This document shows, piece by piece, positions 30,413-38,501 of a DNA stretch of 38,600 nt (position 1 is its first letter; each line of letters begins with the position of its first letter). Below the pieces are notes generated by a model that saw only the letters and a program-made list of their open reading frames with translations, had not been told where the DNA came from and searched no databases. Source of the stretch: an uncultured Gemmatimonadota bacterium (GTDB taxonomy: Bacteria; Gemmatimonadota; Gemmatimonadetes; Gemmatimonadales; Gemmatimonadaceae); NCBI GenBank assembly GCA_946478895.1, contig CAMLDY010000015.1:1-38600 (forward strand). Reading direction: 5' to 3'. The position numbers and the translations under genes are program-made.

Positions 30413-32823
30413 ACGCGTCGTACGAGTGGCTGCGCGCGTTCGTCCCGTTCCAGCTTAGTCCGACGGAGCTGCGCGATCTGCTGACCTCGCGGTGTGCGAC
30501 GGTCGATGATGTCGTCTCGCTGCGCGAGGATTTGAGAGACGTGGTGATTGCGCGTGTGGTGGAGGCGTCGCGCCATCCCAACTCCGATCATCTGTGGGTT
30601 ACGAAAGTCGATGCGGGTGGCGGTACTCAGCTCGATGTAGTTTGCGGCGCGGCGAACGTGACGGCCGGCACGCTCTATCCCTTCGCGCCGGTGGGCGCGG
30701 TCCTGCCGGGCGGCGTCAAGATCGAGAAGCGAAAGATCCGCGGCGAGACCTCGGAGGGAATGTTATGCTCGGCCCGCGAGCTCGGACTCGGGCAGGACCA
30801 TGAAGGGATCATGGCCTTGTCGCTCGATGCCACGCCGGGCACACGCTTCCTCGACGCGATGCCGATCGGGGATACGCGTCTCGTAATCGATGTGCTTCCC
30901 AATCGCCCCGACCTGCTGTCGCACGAAGGCCTGGCGCGCGAGATCGCCGCCGCGACCGGCGAGTCGGTGACGCGTCCCGAGATCCTGGAAGAGAAATCCT
31001 ACGTGATCCGCACCCACACGGTGAAGGCCACATCCGGGAAAGTCGGAGACATAACCGTTAAGCTCGAAGACACCGACGGGTGCGTACGCTATGCGGGCGC
31101 CGTCATCACCGGCCTCAAGGTCGGACCGAGCCCCGATTGGCTGGTGCAGCGACTGCAATCGGCCGGATCGCGGTCCATCAACAATGTCGTCGACGTCACG
31201 AACTACATGCTGCTCGGCTTCGGCCAGCCGATGCACGCTTTCGATCTGGAGAAGATCGCGCGCGGTACCGTCGTAGTTCGGAAAACCCGCGGCGAGGAGC
31301 TGATCAAGACTCTCGATGGCGTCGATCGAACGCTGCCCCCAGGATCGGTCGTGATCGGCGACGCCGAGCGGGCGCAGGCGATTGCCGGCGTCATCGGTGG
31401 GAGCGGCAGCGAAGTATCCGACGAAACGACGGACATTTTCCTCGAGGTCGCTGCTTTCGATCCCGCACGCATCCGCGCCACGCGTCGGAAGCTCGGAATC
31501 TCGACTGACGCCAGCTACCGCTTCGAGCGCGGCGTGGACGTCGACGCCATTCCGGGTCTCGTCGATTACGCGGTTCGCCTGATCCTTTCGGTTGCCGGTG
31601 GGATCCCGCAGGGCAGCCCGATCGATCTGTATCCGCTGCCGAAGCGGCCCCAGCCAATCTCACTGAGGCTTGCACGCGTCAGCCGGCTCCTGGGCGAGCC
31701 CGTGGAATCCGCGGAAGTCGAGAAGAATCTTCGCTCGGTCGGATTTCGCATCGCACCCGAGGCGAAAGACGTCTTCAAGATCTCCCCGCCGAGCTGGCGT
31801 CACGACGTCCGCAGCGATGTCGATCTCGCCGAAGAGATCGCGCGCCTGCGTGGCTACGACACTTTCTCGTCGGAGCTCCGACCATTCCGCGCCAGCGCGG
31901 TGCCTGACGCCCCGCTCGTCGCGGTAACGAAGCGACTGCAGGAGGCTCTCGTCGGTGCTGGCCTCAACGAAGTCCGGCCAATGCCGTTCGTCGCGGACGG
32001 CAAAGGCGGGACGGTGCGCGTCACCAATCCGCTCGCCGAAGACGAAGCGTATCTGCGCGGCGATCTGCTCACCACGCTGATCGGTCGCGCCGAGTACAAT
32101 CTCTCGCGCATGCAGGGGAACGTCAGGCTGTTCGAGATCGGCACTGCATTCTTCGCCGCCAACGAACGCGTGGCCGCGCCGGGGCCGAAGAAGGCGGACC
32201 TCCCGCGCGAAGAGATGCACGTCGCGATTCTGATCATGGGGCAGCGCGCGCCAACGCATTTCACCAAAGCGGTGCAGCCCAGCTACGACGAGTGGGACAT
32301 CAAATTCCTCGGCGAGCACGCGGCCGCGGCGGCGTTTCCCGAGACGCCGATCGAGATGGTGCCGGGCTCTGGGGATGTGTTGTGGGACATCGTTGTCGGC
32401 GGAACGAAGGTCGGAGTCGCGCGGCGTCTCACCCTCGATGCGCCGGTGTGGGCCAAGCCGGCGTTCGGAGTGGAGATCAATCTCGAAGCGCGAGACCAGG
32501 TGCCGGCCATGAAGAAGCTGTACCGGCCGATTCCGGCGACGCCGCGAGTTCAGGTTGATCTCGCGCTCCTTGCACCGACTACTGTGACCGCCGCGCAAAT
32601 CGACGCAGTCATCAGGAAGGAAGCGGGCGAGCTGCTCGAAAGTCTCACTCTGTTCGACGAGTTCGTCGGTCAGGGAATTCAGGAGGGCTTCCGCAGCCTG
32701 GCGTGGGCGTTGACGTTCCGTCACCCGGAGCGCACACTAAAGGACAAGGAAGTGCAGGGAAGGACAGACAAGATCGTTCAGGCACTCGCGGGGGAACTTG
32801 GTGTCAGACAGCGTACGACCTGA
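30409..32823 (+). CDS. pheT: Phenylalanine-tRNA ligase beta subunit
   Basis: Editing and tRNA-binding subunit, 804 aa. Domains in order: an N-terminal B1 part (MNASYEWLRAFVPF) and an EMAP-like tRNA-binding domain (ASRHPNSDHLWVTKVDAG, GMLCSARELGL). The B3/B4 editing domain follows (SRSINNVVDVTNYMLLGFGQPMHAFDL), then the B5 domain, the inactive class II core (PLAEDEAYLRGDLLTTL) and the C-terminal anticodon-binding FDX-ACB domain ending WALTFRHPERTLKDKEV. The frame upstream of the ATG is pheS shadow. It overlaps the next gene by 23 bp. Confidence 0.96.
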   Translation: MNASYEWLRAFVPFQLSPTELRDLLTSRCATVDDVVSLREDLRDVVIARVVEASRHPNSDHLWVTKVDAGGGTQLDVVCGAANVTAGTLYPFAPVGAVLPGGVKIEKRKIRGETSEGMLCSARELGLGQDHEGIMALSLDATPGTRFLDAMPIGDTRLVIDVLPNRPDLLSHEGLAREIAAATGESVTRPEILEEKSYVIRTHTVKATSGKVGDITVKLEDTDGCVRYAGAVITGLKVGPSPDWLVQRLQSAGSRSINNVVDVTNYMLLGFGQPMHAFDLEKIARGTVVVRKTRGEELIKTLDGVDRTLPPGSVVIGDAERAQAIAGVIGGSGSEVSDETTDIFLEVAAFDPARIRATRRKLGISTDASYRFERGVDVDAIPGLVDYAVRLILSVAGGIPQGSPIDLYPLPKRPQPISLRLARVSRLLGEPVESAEVEKNLRSVGFRIAPEAKDVFKISPPSWRHDVRSDVDLAEEIARLRGYDTFSSELRPFRASAVPDAPLVAVTKRLQEALVGAGLNEVRPMPFVADGKGGTVRVTNPLAEDEAYLRGDLLTTLIGRAEYNLSRMQGNVRLFEIGTAFFAANERVAAPGPKKADLPREEMHVAILIMGQRAPTHFTKAVQPSYDEWDIKFLGEHAAAAAFPETPIEMVPGSGDVLWDIVVGGTKVGVARRLTLDAPVWAKPAFGVEINLEARDQVPAMKKLYRPIPATPRVQVDLALLAPTTVTAAQIDAVIRKEAGELLESLTLFDEFVGQGIQEGFRSLAWALTFRHPERTLKDKEVQGRTDKIVQALAGELGVRQRTT

Positions 32824-33097
32824 GAGAGCGGCGTTCACCGAGCTCGAGCAGCTGGTCAAGCACCTCGGCGACGAGCTCGCCAACTTTCGCCGCCGCGCAC
32901 TGCAGGCTGAAGCCCGGCTCAAGAGCCTCGAGGTAACCGGCGTGAAAGGCGTCGCCTCACCCGAGCGCGTGCAATTCCTCGAGCGCGAGAATGCGGGACT
33001 CACCGCACGGCTCGAGTCGGCCCGGGCGCGGACCCAGCAGATGATCGACAGGGTTCGCTTTCTCAGACAGCAGCACGACGGGGTATCCGCGCGTTGA
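32801..33097 (+). CDS. Small coiled-coil protein upstream of zapA
   Basis: A 98-aa protein with no family I recognise. Two heptad-rich helices (FTELEQLVKHLGDELANFRRRALQAEA and FLERENAGLTARLESARARTQQM in shape) are joined by a loop (TGVKGVASPERVQ). The GTG at 32801 follows GGGGGA at a good distance; a TTG at 32798 also fits. It overlaps pheT by 23 bp and zapA by 4 bp (TTGA), so it is translated with the cell-division gene. Small size, coiled coil and position recall ZapB-type partners, but this is only inference. Confidence 0.75.
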   Translation: MSDSVRPERAAFTELEQLVKHLGDELANFRRRALQAEARLKSLEVTGVKGVASPERVQFLERENAGLTARLESARARTQQMIDRVRFLRQQHDGVSAR

Positions 33098-33390
33098 GCT
33101 CGAAGAAGAACGTCGTCCGCGTCACGATTCTCGGTGACGAGTACTCCATCCGCAGCGACGTCAGTCCCGAGCGCACCCGCGCCGTCGCCGAGCACGTCGA
33201 CAACGTGATTCGGGAGACGATGCGCGCCGGGAACATCGTCGAGACCCAGAAGGCCGCGATCCTCGCCGCGCTGTCGATCACCGACGAGCTGTTCGATGCC
33301 CGCGAAGGGGGAGAGGAGCTGGCGGGAGCAATGAAGCGGTTGAGCGGGGAGATCAGGCCGTGGCTTCCGCCAGCCAAGCGGAAGGACTAG
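33094..33390 (+). CDS. zapA: Cell division protein ZapA
   Basis: A 98-aa FtsZ-associated protein that promotes Z-ring bundling. The N-terminal strands VVRVTILGDEYSIRSDV and the following helix RTRAVAEHVDNVIRE match the ZapA fold. A long C-terminal helix (VETQKAAILAALSITDELFDARE) forms the coiled-coil dimer. The start is TTG, overlapping the upstream coiled-coil gene. The stretch after it (to 33676, 286 bp) holds palindrome C copy 2 and no gene. Confidence 0.9.
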   Translation: MSSKKNVVRVTILGDEYSIRSDVSPERTRAVAEHVDNVIRETMRAGNIVETQKAAILAALSITDELFDAREGGEELAGAMKRLSGEIRPWLPPAKRKD

Positions 33391-33428
33391 GCGGGGAAGC
33401 GATCCGGCCGCGCAAGAGCCACCACAAA

Positions 33429-33522
33429 ACAAAAGCGGGCAGCCATAAGCTGGGTCCGCGCGCCGCTCGGAGCTTAGCTCTGCGCTGCTTGGCTAACACA
33501 GCTTAAAGCTCCGTGCTTTTGT
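33429..33522. repeat. Family C palindromic element, copy 2 (94 bp)
   Basis: Left arm ACAAAAGCGGGCAGCC...TAAGCTG and right arm CAGCTTAAAGC...GCTTTTGT are inverted partners. The centre is the palindrome GAGCTTAGCTC (33470-33480). The arm ends equal those of the 190-bp element at 2071-2260, but the interior is shorter and different. It lies between zapA and rny. Confidence 0.75.
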
Positions 33523-33676
33523 ATTGAACCAAGCCAGCGAGCATCGCGATCGATTCGCCGCGAATTGTCTCTCGCCCAAACCCCGCAGCGACATTAGCTT
33601 AGAGTTCAACTACGCGACGACTTTCCGGCGCGATAGGGGCCGCCTGTGGCTTGGCTGCGGGCCCAACATAGATCTC

Positions 33677-35266
33677 ATGACGACTACGGCCTGGTTATCC
33701 GCAGCTGGCATCCTTCTATTCGTTATTGCCGGCGCGGTTTTCTTCTATATAGGACGGCGACTCGGAGCCGGCGCCGAGCTGAAACGGCAGCAGCAGGCCA
33801 AAGCCACCGCCGATGAAACCGCCAAGCGCATCCTCGGCGAGGCCGAGCGAGAAGCGGAAAGCCTTCGGAAGACTGCTGTTCTAAGCGGCAAAGAAGAGCT
33901 GATGAAGCTCCGCGAGGACTGGGAAGTCGAGGTCCGCGGCCGACGCGAAGAAGTGGAGCGCGAGGAGCGCCGCGTTGAAGACCGCGAGGGCCAGCTCAAT
34001 CGCAAATACGACCTGCTCGAGCAGCGTGAGCGCGAGAACACCCGCCGCGTCGAAGCGATCGCGGGCCGCGAAAAGACAGTGATCCAGCGTGAGCAGGAGC
34101 TCGAGAAGCTCCTCGGCGAGGAGCGCCGTCGACTCGAGCAGCTCGCCGGCATCTCCGCTGCCGATGCGAAGGCAGAGCTGGTGCACCGCATGGAGGAAGA
34201 GGCCCAGGCCGACGCGGCCAACCAGATCCGCGAGATCCGTGAGACAGCCAAGCGCAACGCCGAGCGCGAAGCGAAGAAGATCATCGCCCTCGCCATCCAG
34301 CGCATTGCCGCCGAGCAAAGCGTCGAAGCAACGGTGTCGGCGGTGTCGCTCCCTAACGACGAGATGAAGGGCCGCATCATCGGCCGCGAAGGCCGGAACA
34401 TTCGCGCGTTCGAGCTCGCGACCGGAGTCGACGTCATCATCGATGACACGCCGGATACCGTGGTTGTTTCCTGCTTCGATCCGGTGCGGCGTGAGATCGC
34501 GCGCCTTTCACTCGAGAAGCTCGTCGCGGACGGTCGAATCCATCCGGGACGCATCGAGGAAGTCGTCAACAAGTCGCGTCAGGAAGTCGAGGCATCGATC
34601 ATCGAGACCGGCGAGCAGGCGGCGTATGAGAGCGGCGTCCATGGGCTCCATCCCGAGCTCGTCAAGCTCATTGGCCGCATGAGATGGCGCACCAGCTACG
34701 GCCAGAATATTCTGAATCACTCCAAGGAAGTAGCGTGGCTCGCGGGCATCATGGCGGCGGAGCTCGGTCTCGACGTTCCGATGGCGCGCCGCGGCGCTCT
34801 GCTGCACGATGTCGGCAAGGTGCTCACCCACGAGCACGAAGGCACCCACGTCCAGCTCGGCGTCGAAGTCGCGACGCGGTACGGTGAGAGCCCGCTTGTG
34901 GTGAACTGCATCGCCGCGCACCACGACGATGTTCCGCACGAGAGTGAGGTGTCGGTGCTGGTGCAGGCTGCCGACGCGATCTCCGGAGCGAGGCCGGGCG
35001 CGCGGCGCGAGGCGTTCGAGACCTACGTGAAGCGTCTCGAGGGTCTCGAGAAGATCGCCTCCAGCTATCGCGGCATCGAAAAGGTGTTTGCGATTCAGGC
35101 GGGCCGCGAAGTGCGCGTCATCGTTACGCCCGAAGAGGTCGATGATCCGCGCATGGCATCCCTCACCGAGGAGATCGCGCGCCGCATCGAGGCGGAGCTC
35201 CAGTATCCGGGACAGATCAAGGTCGTGCTGATCCGGGAGACGCGGGCCGTCGACTTTGCCCGCTGA
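33677..35266 (+). CDS. rny: Ribonuclease Y
   Basis: Membrane-anchored endoribonuclease that initiates mRNA decay. The 529-aa protein has one N-terminal membrane helix (LSAAGILLFVIAGAVFFYIG) and a long charged coiled coil (about 30-210). The KH domain follows (LPNDEMKGRIIGREGRNIRAFE), then the HD domain with LLHDVGKVLTHE (HD dyad) and AAHHDDVPHE. The C-terminal RNase Y domain ends in QYPGQIKVVLIRETRAVDFA. The ATG at 33677 gives the normal length; the open frame farther upstream runs back to the palindrome. The end overlaps folD by 11 bp. Confidence 0.95.
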   Translation: MTTTAWLSAAGILLFVIAGAVFFYIGRRLGAGAELKRQQQAKATADETAKRILGEAEREAESLRKTAVLSGKEELMKLREDWEVEVRGRREEVEREERRVEDREGQLNRKYDLLEQRERENTRRVEAIAGREKTVIQREQELEKLLGEERRRLEQLAGISAADAKAELVHRMEEEAQADAANQIREIRETAKRNAEREAKKIIALAIQRIAAEQSVEATVSAVSLPNDEMKGRIIGREGRNIRAFELATGVDVIIDDTPDTVVVSCFDPVRREIARLSLEKLVADGRIHPGRIEEVVNKSRQEVEASIIETGEQAAYESGVHGLHPELVKLIGRMRWRTSYGQNILNHSKEVAWLAGIMAAELGLDVPMARRGALLHDVGKVLTHEHEGTHVQLGVEVATRYGESPLVVNCIAAHHDDVPHESEVSVLVQAADAISGARPGARREAFETYVKRLEGLEKIASSYRGIEKVFAIQAGREVRVIVTPEEVDDPRMASLTEEIARRIEAELQYPGQIKVVLIRETRAVDFAR

Positions 35267-36140
35267 GTTGATCGATGGTCGCGCGATCGCGAAAAAAGTT
35301 CGCGACGAAGTGGCCGTCCGCGCCAAGGCGCTGACCGACAAGGGAATCAAGCCTGGCCTGGCGGTGGTACTGGTCGGAGAAGATCCGGCCAGCGTCGTCT
35401 ACACCACGTCGAAGGCTAAAGCAGCGGAAGAGGCCGGGATGTTCAGCCTCAACATCAAGCTGCCGGTGGACACGACGCAGGCGGACCTGATTCGTCGGAT
35501 CGACGAGCTCAACTCGAATCCGAACGTCCACGGAATACTCGTGCAGATGCCTCTGCCGAAGCAGATCGATCCTGATACCATTATCCGACGCATCGATCCC
35601 GCCAAGGACGTGGATGGTTTTCATCCAGTGAACGTCGGTAAGATGCTCGTCGGCGAGCGCGACGGCTTTATTCCGTGCACTCCGGCGGGAATTCAGGTTC
35701 TGCTGAAGGAATCGGGTGTAAAGACTCCGGGGAAGGACTGCGTGATCATCGGCCGCAGCAACATCGTCGGCAAGCCAATGGCGGCGCTCATGGTCCAGGA
35801 CAATGAAAACGCGAACTGCACGGTGACTGTCTGCCATCGTCATACCGCGGACCTGAAAAGTCACACCCGGCGCGCCGACATCCTGATCGTCGCGGCGGGC
35901 CGAGCGCGCATGGTGAGCGGCGAAATGGTGAAGCCCGGCGCGGTGGTGATCGACGTCGGTACCAACCGCATCCCCGACGCGCAGACGAAAAGCGGGACCA
36001 GATTGGTCGGCGACGTGGAGTTCGAATCGGTGCGCGAAGTTGCGTCGAAGATCACTCCCGTTCCAGGAGGAGTCGGTCCGATGACGATCGCGATGCTGAT
36101 GTCGAACACCGTCAGGGCTGCGGAGATGGGGCTTCGATGA
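35256..36140 (+). CDS. folD: Bifunctional methylene-THF dehydrogenase / methenyl-THF cyclohydrolase FolD
   Basis: Oxidises 5,10-methylene-THF and hydrolyses the product to 10-formyl-THF in one-carbon metabolism. The 294-aa protein has the catalytic YxxxK (VVYTTSKAKAAEEAG), HGILVQMPLP, DVDGFHPVNVG, PCTPAG, the NAD(P) region IGRSNIVGKPMAALM and the C-terminal PGGVGPMTIAML. The start is TTG inside the end of rny; no better ATG exists. It overlaps xseA as ATGA, and folD-xseA is a common pair. Confidence 0.95.
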   Translation: MPAELIDGRAIAKKVRDEVAVRAKALTDKGIKPGLAVVLVGEDPASVVYTTSKAKAAEEAGMFSLNIKLPVDTTQADLIRRIDELNSNPNVHGILVQMPLPKQIDPDTIIRRIDPAKDVDGFHPVNVGKMLVGERDGFIPCTPAGIQVLLKESGVKTPGKDCVIIGRSNIVGKPMAALMVQDNENANCTVTVCHRHTADLKSHTRRADILIVAAGRARMVSGEMVKPGAVVIDVGTNRIPDAQTKSGTRLVGDVEFESVREVASKITPVPGGVGPMTIAMLMSNTVRAAEMGLR

Positions 36141-37312
36141 AGGCAGTTCCGTACGACCTCTTCGCGCCTCCCCGCACACTCGGTCCCGCCGGAACTGCGT
36201 CCGACAATCCGATATCGGTCGGAGATCTCGCGATGAGGACGCGTGAAGTCGTCGAATCGCGGCTGCGCTCGGTGTGGGTGCGCGGGGAAATCAGCGACTT
36301 CAAGCGCCATCGCAACGGCCACTGGTATTTCTGCCTGCGTGATCGCTTCGCCCAGATCAGATGCGTGGTATGGTCGGGCGATCAGTACCGAATGCCGGCT
36401 GCGCCGGACGACGGCATGCAGGTGATTCTCTTCGGCCACATGACTGTCTTCGCCGCGCGTACCGAGGTGCAGCTCAAGGTCGTGAAGATCGAGGCCGAGG
36501 GCGACGGACTGTGGCGGAAAGCGATGGAACAGACCCTGGCCCGGTTGCGCAAAGAGGGTTTGCTCGACGAGTCGCGGAAGCGCACCATCCCGCATTATCC
36601 CAAACGTATCGCGGTCGTGACGAGCCCCGACGGCGCAGCGCTCCGCGACATCGTTGCTGTTTTGCGCAAGCGAAACCTTGGCGCGAGGATCGTGGTATGT
36701 CCGGCGAAAGTGCAGGGCGATGGCGCGGCGCTCGAGATCGCCGCGGCGCTGCGCCGGGTCTCGCGGTGGGGAAAGGCCGACGTTGTGATCGTGGGTCGCG
36801 GCGGTGGCGGCAAGGAAGATCTCTGGGCATTCAACGACGAGCGCGTCGCCCGCGCGGTGGTCGCGTGTCCGGTACCGGTGATCTCGGCGGTCGGTCACGA
36901 AGTGGACATGACCGTTTGCGATGCAGTCGCAGATCTCCGCGCTGCCACTCCGTCTGCTGCTGCAGCGGCCGCTTGCGCTTCGCGTGACGAGGTTCGAAAG
37001 GCGCTGGCGCTGGCGAGCCGCGAGTTGTCCGCGACCATGGCGCAGCTTGTTGCCGACGCTCGTCGTGAGCTGGCGATGATTCGCGGCGCTCTTACCCAGT
37101 CGTCGCAGCGTTCCGTCGCCACAAGGCGTACGTCGCTTTCCTCGGCGGCCGCGCGGCTCAACGCGTTGAGTCCACTCGCGACACTTTCGCGAGGATATGC
37201 AGTCGCCCGCGATGCGAACGGCCGCGCTCTGACCTCGGCTCGGCAGTTTCCGCCCGGACTCGAGTTCGACCTGATTCTCCACGACGGGCGCGTCGCTTCA
37301 AAAGCGAAATGA
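36137..37312 (+). CDS. xseA: Exodeoxyribonuclease VII large subunit
   Basis: Large subunit of the single-strand exonuclease. The 391-aa protein has an N-terminal OB fold (VWVRGEISDFKRHRNGHWYFCLRD), then the catalytic part with IAVVTSPDGAALRDI, VIVGRGGGGKEDLWAFNDE and ISAVGHEVDMTVCDAVADLRAATPSAAA. A coiled coil and the conserved SPLATLSRGYAV follow. The C-terminal coiled coil is shorter than in E. coli. The small subunit gene xseB, usually next, is not in this window; a NicO-like gene overlaps instead (ATGA). Confidence 0.95.
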   Translation: MKAVPYDLFAPPRTLGPAGTASDNPISVGDLAMRTREVVESRLRSVWVRGEISDFKRHRNGHWYFCLRDRFAQIRCVVWSGDQYRMPAAPDDGMQVILFGHMTVFAARTEVQLKVVKIEAEGDGLWRKAMEQTLARLRKEGLLDESRKRTIPHYPKRIAVVTSPDGAALRDIVAVLRKRNLGARIVVCPAKVQGDGAALEIAAALRRVSRWGKADVVIVGRGGGGKEDLWAFNDERVARAVVACPVPVISAVGHEVDMTVCDAVADLRAATPSAAAAAACASRDEVRKALALASRELSATMAQLVADARRELAMIRGALTQSSQRSVATRRTSLSSAAARLNALSPLATLSRGYAVARDANGRALTSARQFPPGLEFDLILHDGRVASKAK

Positions 37313-37947
37313 GTCTCTTCCTCACCTTCATCACCAGCCTGATGCTCGGGATGCGACACGCAACCGATCCCGATCACATCGTGGCGGTGACGACGATCGT
37401 CACGCGGGAGCGCTCTGTCGTCAAAGCGGCAGGCGTCGGAGCCGTCTGGGGCTTAGGCCATACCATTACTCTGCTCGTCGTCGGCGGCGCGATCATCGCC
37501 TTCAAGATCGGGTTCAACGCGCGGCTCGGGCTGTCGATGGAATTCTGTGTCGCAATAATGCTGATCGTGCTCGGCGTGCTGAATCTTTTCGACGTGCGGG
37601 CGAAGGGCGGCGCGCCCAGCGCGTCGCGACCGTTCCTCGTCGGGATTGTCCACGGACTGGCGGGATCTGCCGCGGCAGCGCTGTTGATCGTTCCGCTGAT
37701 GGACGACGCGCGGTGGGCCGCGATCTACCTTCTGACCTTCGGGCTCGGGACCATCGTCGGCATGAGTCTCGTCACGATCTCGATCGCCGCGCCTTCCATG
37801 TTCGCCGCGGCGCGGCTGCCGAACCTGCAGCGATCACTGCGCATCGCATCGGGCGCGGTGAGTCTCGTCTTCGGTCTCTACCTCGCCCACCAGATTGGTA
37901 TTGGCGGCGGCCTGTTCACTTCGGCGCCGCACTGGACACCGCGCTAG
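37309..37947 (+). CDS. NicO-like nickel/cobalt-transporter-family membrane protein
   Basis: A 212-aa membrane protein with about six helices. The first helix carries RHATDPDHIVAVTT, which contains the H-x4-DH signature (His17, Asp22, His23) of NiCoT/UreH-type metal transporters. WGLGHTITLLVVG and GIVHGLAGSAAAALL are the other polar helix motifs. It is shorter than NixA/HoxN (about 330 aa), closer to the UreH-like branch. No urease, hydrogenase or cobalamin gene is nearby, so the metal is unknown. The start overlaps xseA and the stop directly abuts the convergent gene. Confidence 0.75.
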   Translation: MSLFLTFITSLMLGMRHATDPDHIVAVTTIVTRERSVVKAAGVGAVWGLGHTITLLVVGGAIIAFKIGFNARLGLSMEFCVAIMLIVLGVLNLFDVRAKGGAPSASRPFLVGIVHGLAGSAAAALLIVPLMDDARWAAIYLLTFGLGTIVGMSLVTISIAAPSMFAAARLPNLQRSLRIASGAVSLVFGLYLAHQIGIGGGLFTSAPHWTPR

Positions 37948-38424
37948 CTACAGCAGCTGCTGATTGCACATCAGCAGAACGACGCGCACTTCTTCCTGTC
38001 CGATTGCGCCGACGGTCTTGGCGGAGTAATAGAAAGGCTCACCCTGCATCTTCGCCTCGCCAAATACCAGCACCGAGTCCATCTGATTCACGGTGATTTC
38101 GAAATCGCCGTTGCCGTTGCTCATCGCGTAGCCGAGCTTCGGCGCCTTGCGGACCTGGACGAGGAGCCGGTCGTACTGGACCGCCGCCGCGCGCATCGCC
38201 ACGGGATCGCCCGCCTCCCAGTCGAGGCTGTCGAGGATGTACAGTGATTTCCGGATCGCCGGCACCTTCATGGCGTTGAAGGCATAGACGTGGACGCCGG
38301 GGACGCCGGACGTCGAGGTCCTCGAATCCGCGCACGGCACCGCGGTGCCGTCGAGCAGGGTCTTTTCGGGAACTGGGTGCAACACGGCCAACAAGCCAGT
38401 CAGGGCCACTACGCGCAGCAACAC
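37948..38424 (-). CDS. Hypothetical protein with probable signal peptide
   Basis: I do not recognise this 158-aa protein. It starts with a hydrophobic stretch (MLLRVVALTGLLAVLHP) that looks like a signal peptide or anchor. The rest is a mixed alpha/beta sequence with YILDSLDWEAGDPVAMRAAAVQYDRLLVQVRKAP and a final strand VRVVLLMCNQQLL, in which I see no catalytic motif. The GTG at 38424 is chosen because GGAG lies 5 nt upstream. The open frame continues farther back to 38520, into palindrome B. Its stop abuts that of the NicO-like gene. Confidence 0.6.
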   Translation of the reverse strand: MLLRVVALTGLLAVLHPVPEKTLLDGTAVPCADSRTSTSGVPGVHVYAFNAMKVPAIRKSLYILDSLDWEAGDPVAMRAAAVQYDRLLVQVRKAPKLGYAMSNGNGDFEITVNQMDSVLVFGEAKMQGEPFYYSAKTVGAIGQEEVRVVLLMCNQQLL

Positions 38425-38501
38425 GTTCACTCCGGTTAGGTCAACCCTTAGACGCGCAAGGCTTGTTACTGTAATCTCGGCATATGGTTGGCGGCGCTTC
38501 G

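Noticed and set aside
33391..33676. 6S RNA next to zapA
   Set aside because: 6S RNA often neighbours zapA in proteobacteria, but the only structure here is the 94-bp palindrome C, whose arms also occur upstream of obgE. It is too short and lacks the typical central bubble.
35861..37282. 473-codon - strand frame opposite folD and xseA
   Set aside because: It is a shadow of two well-recognised genes and has no domain signature of its own.
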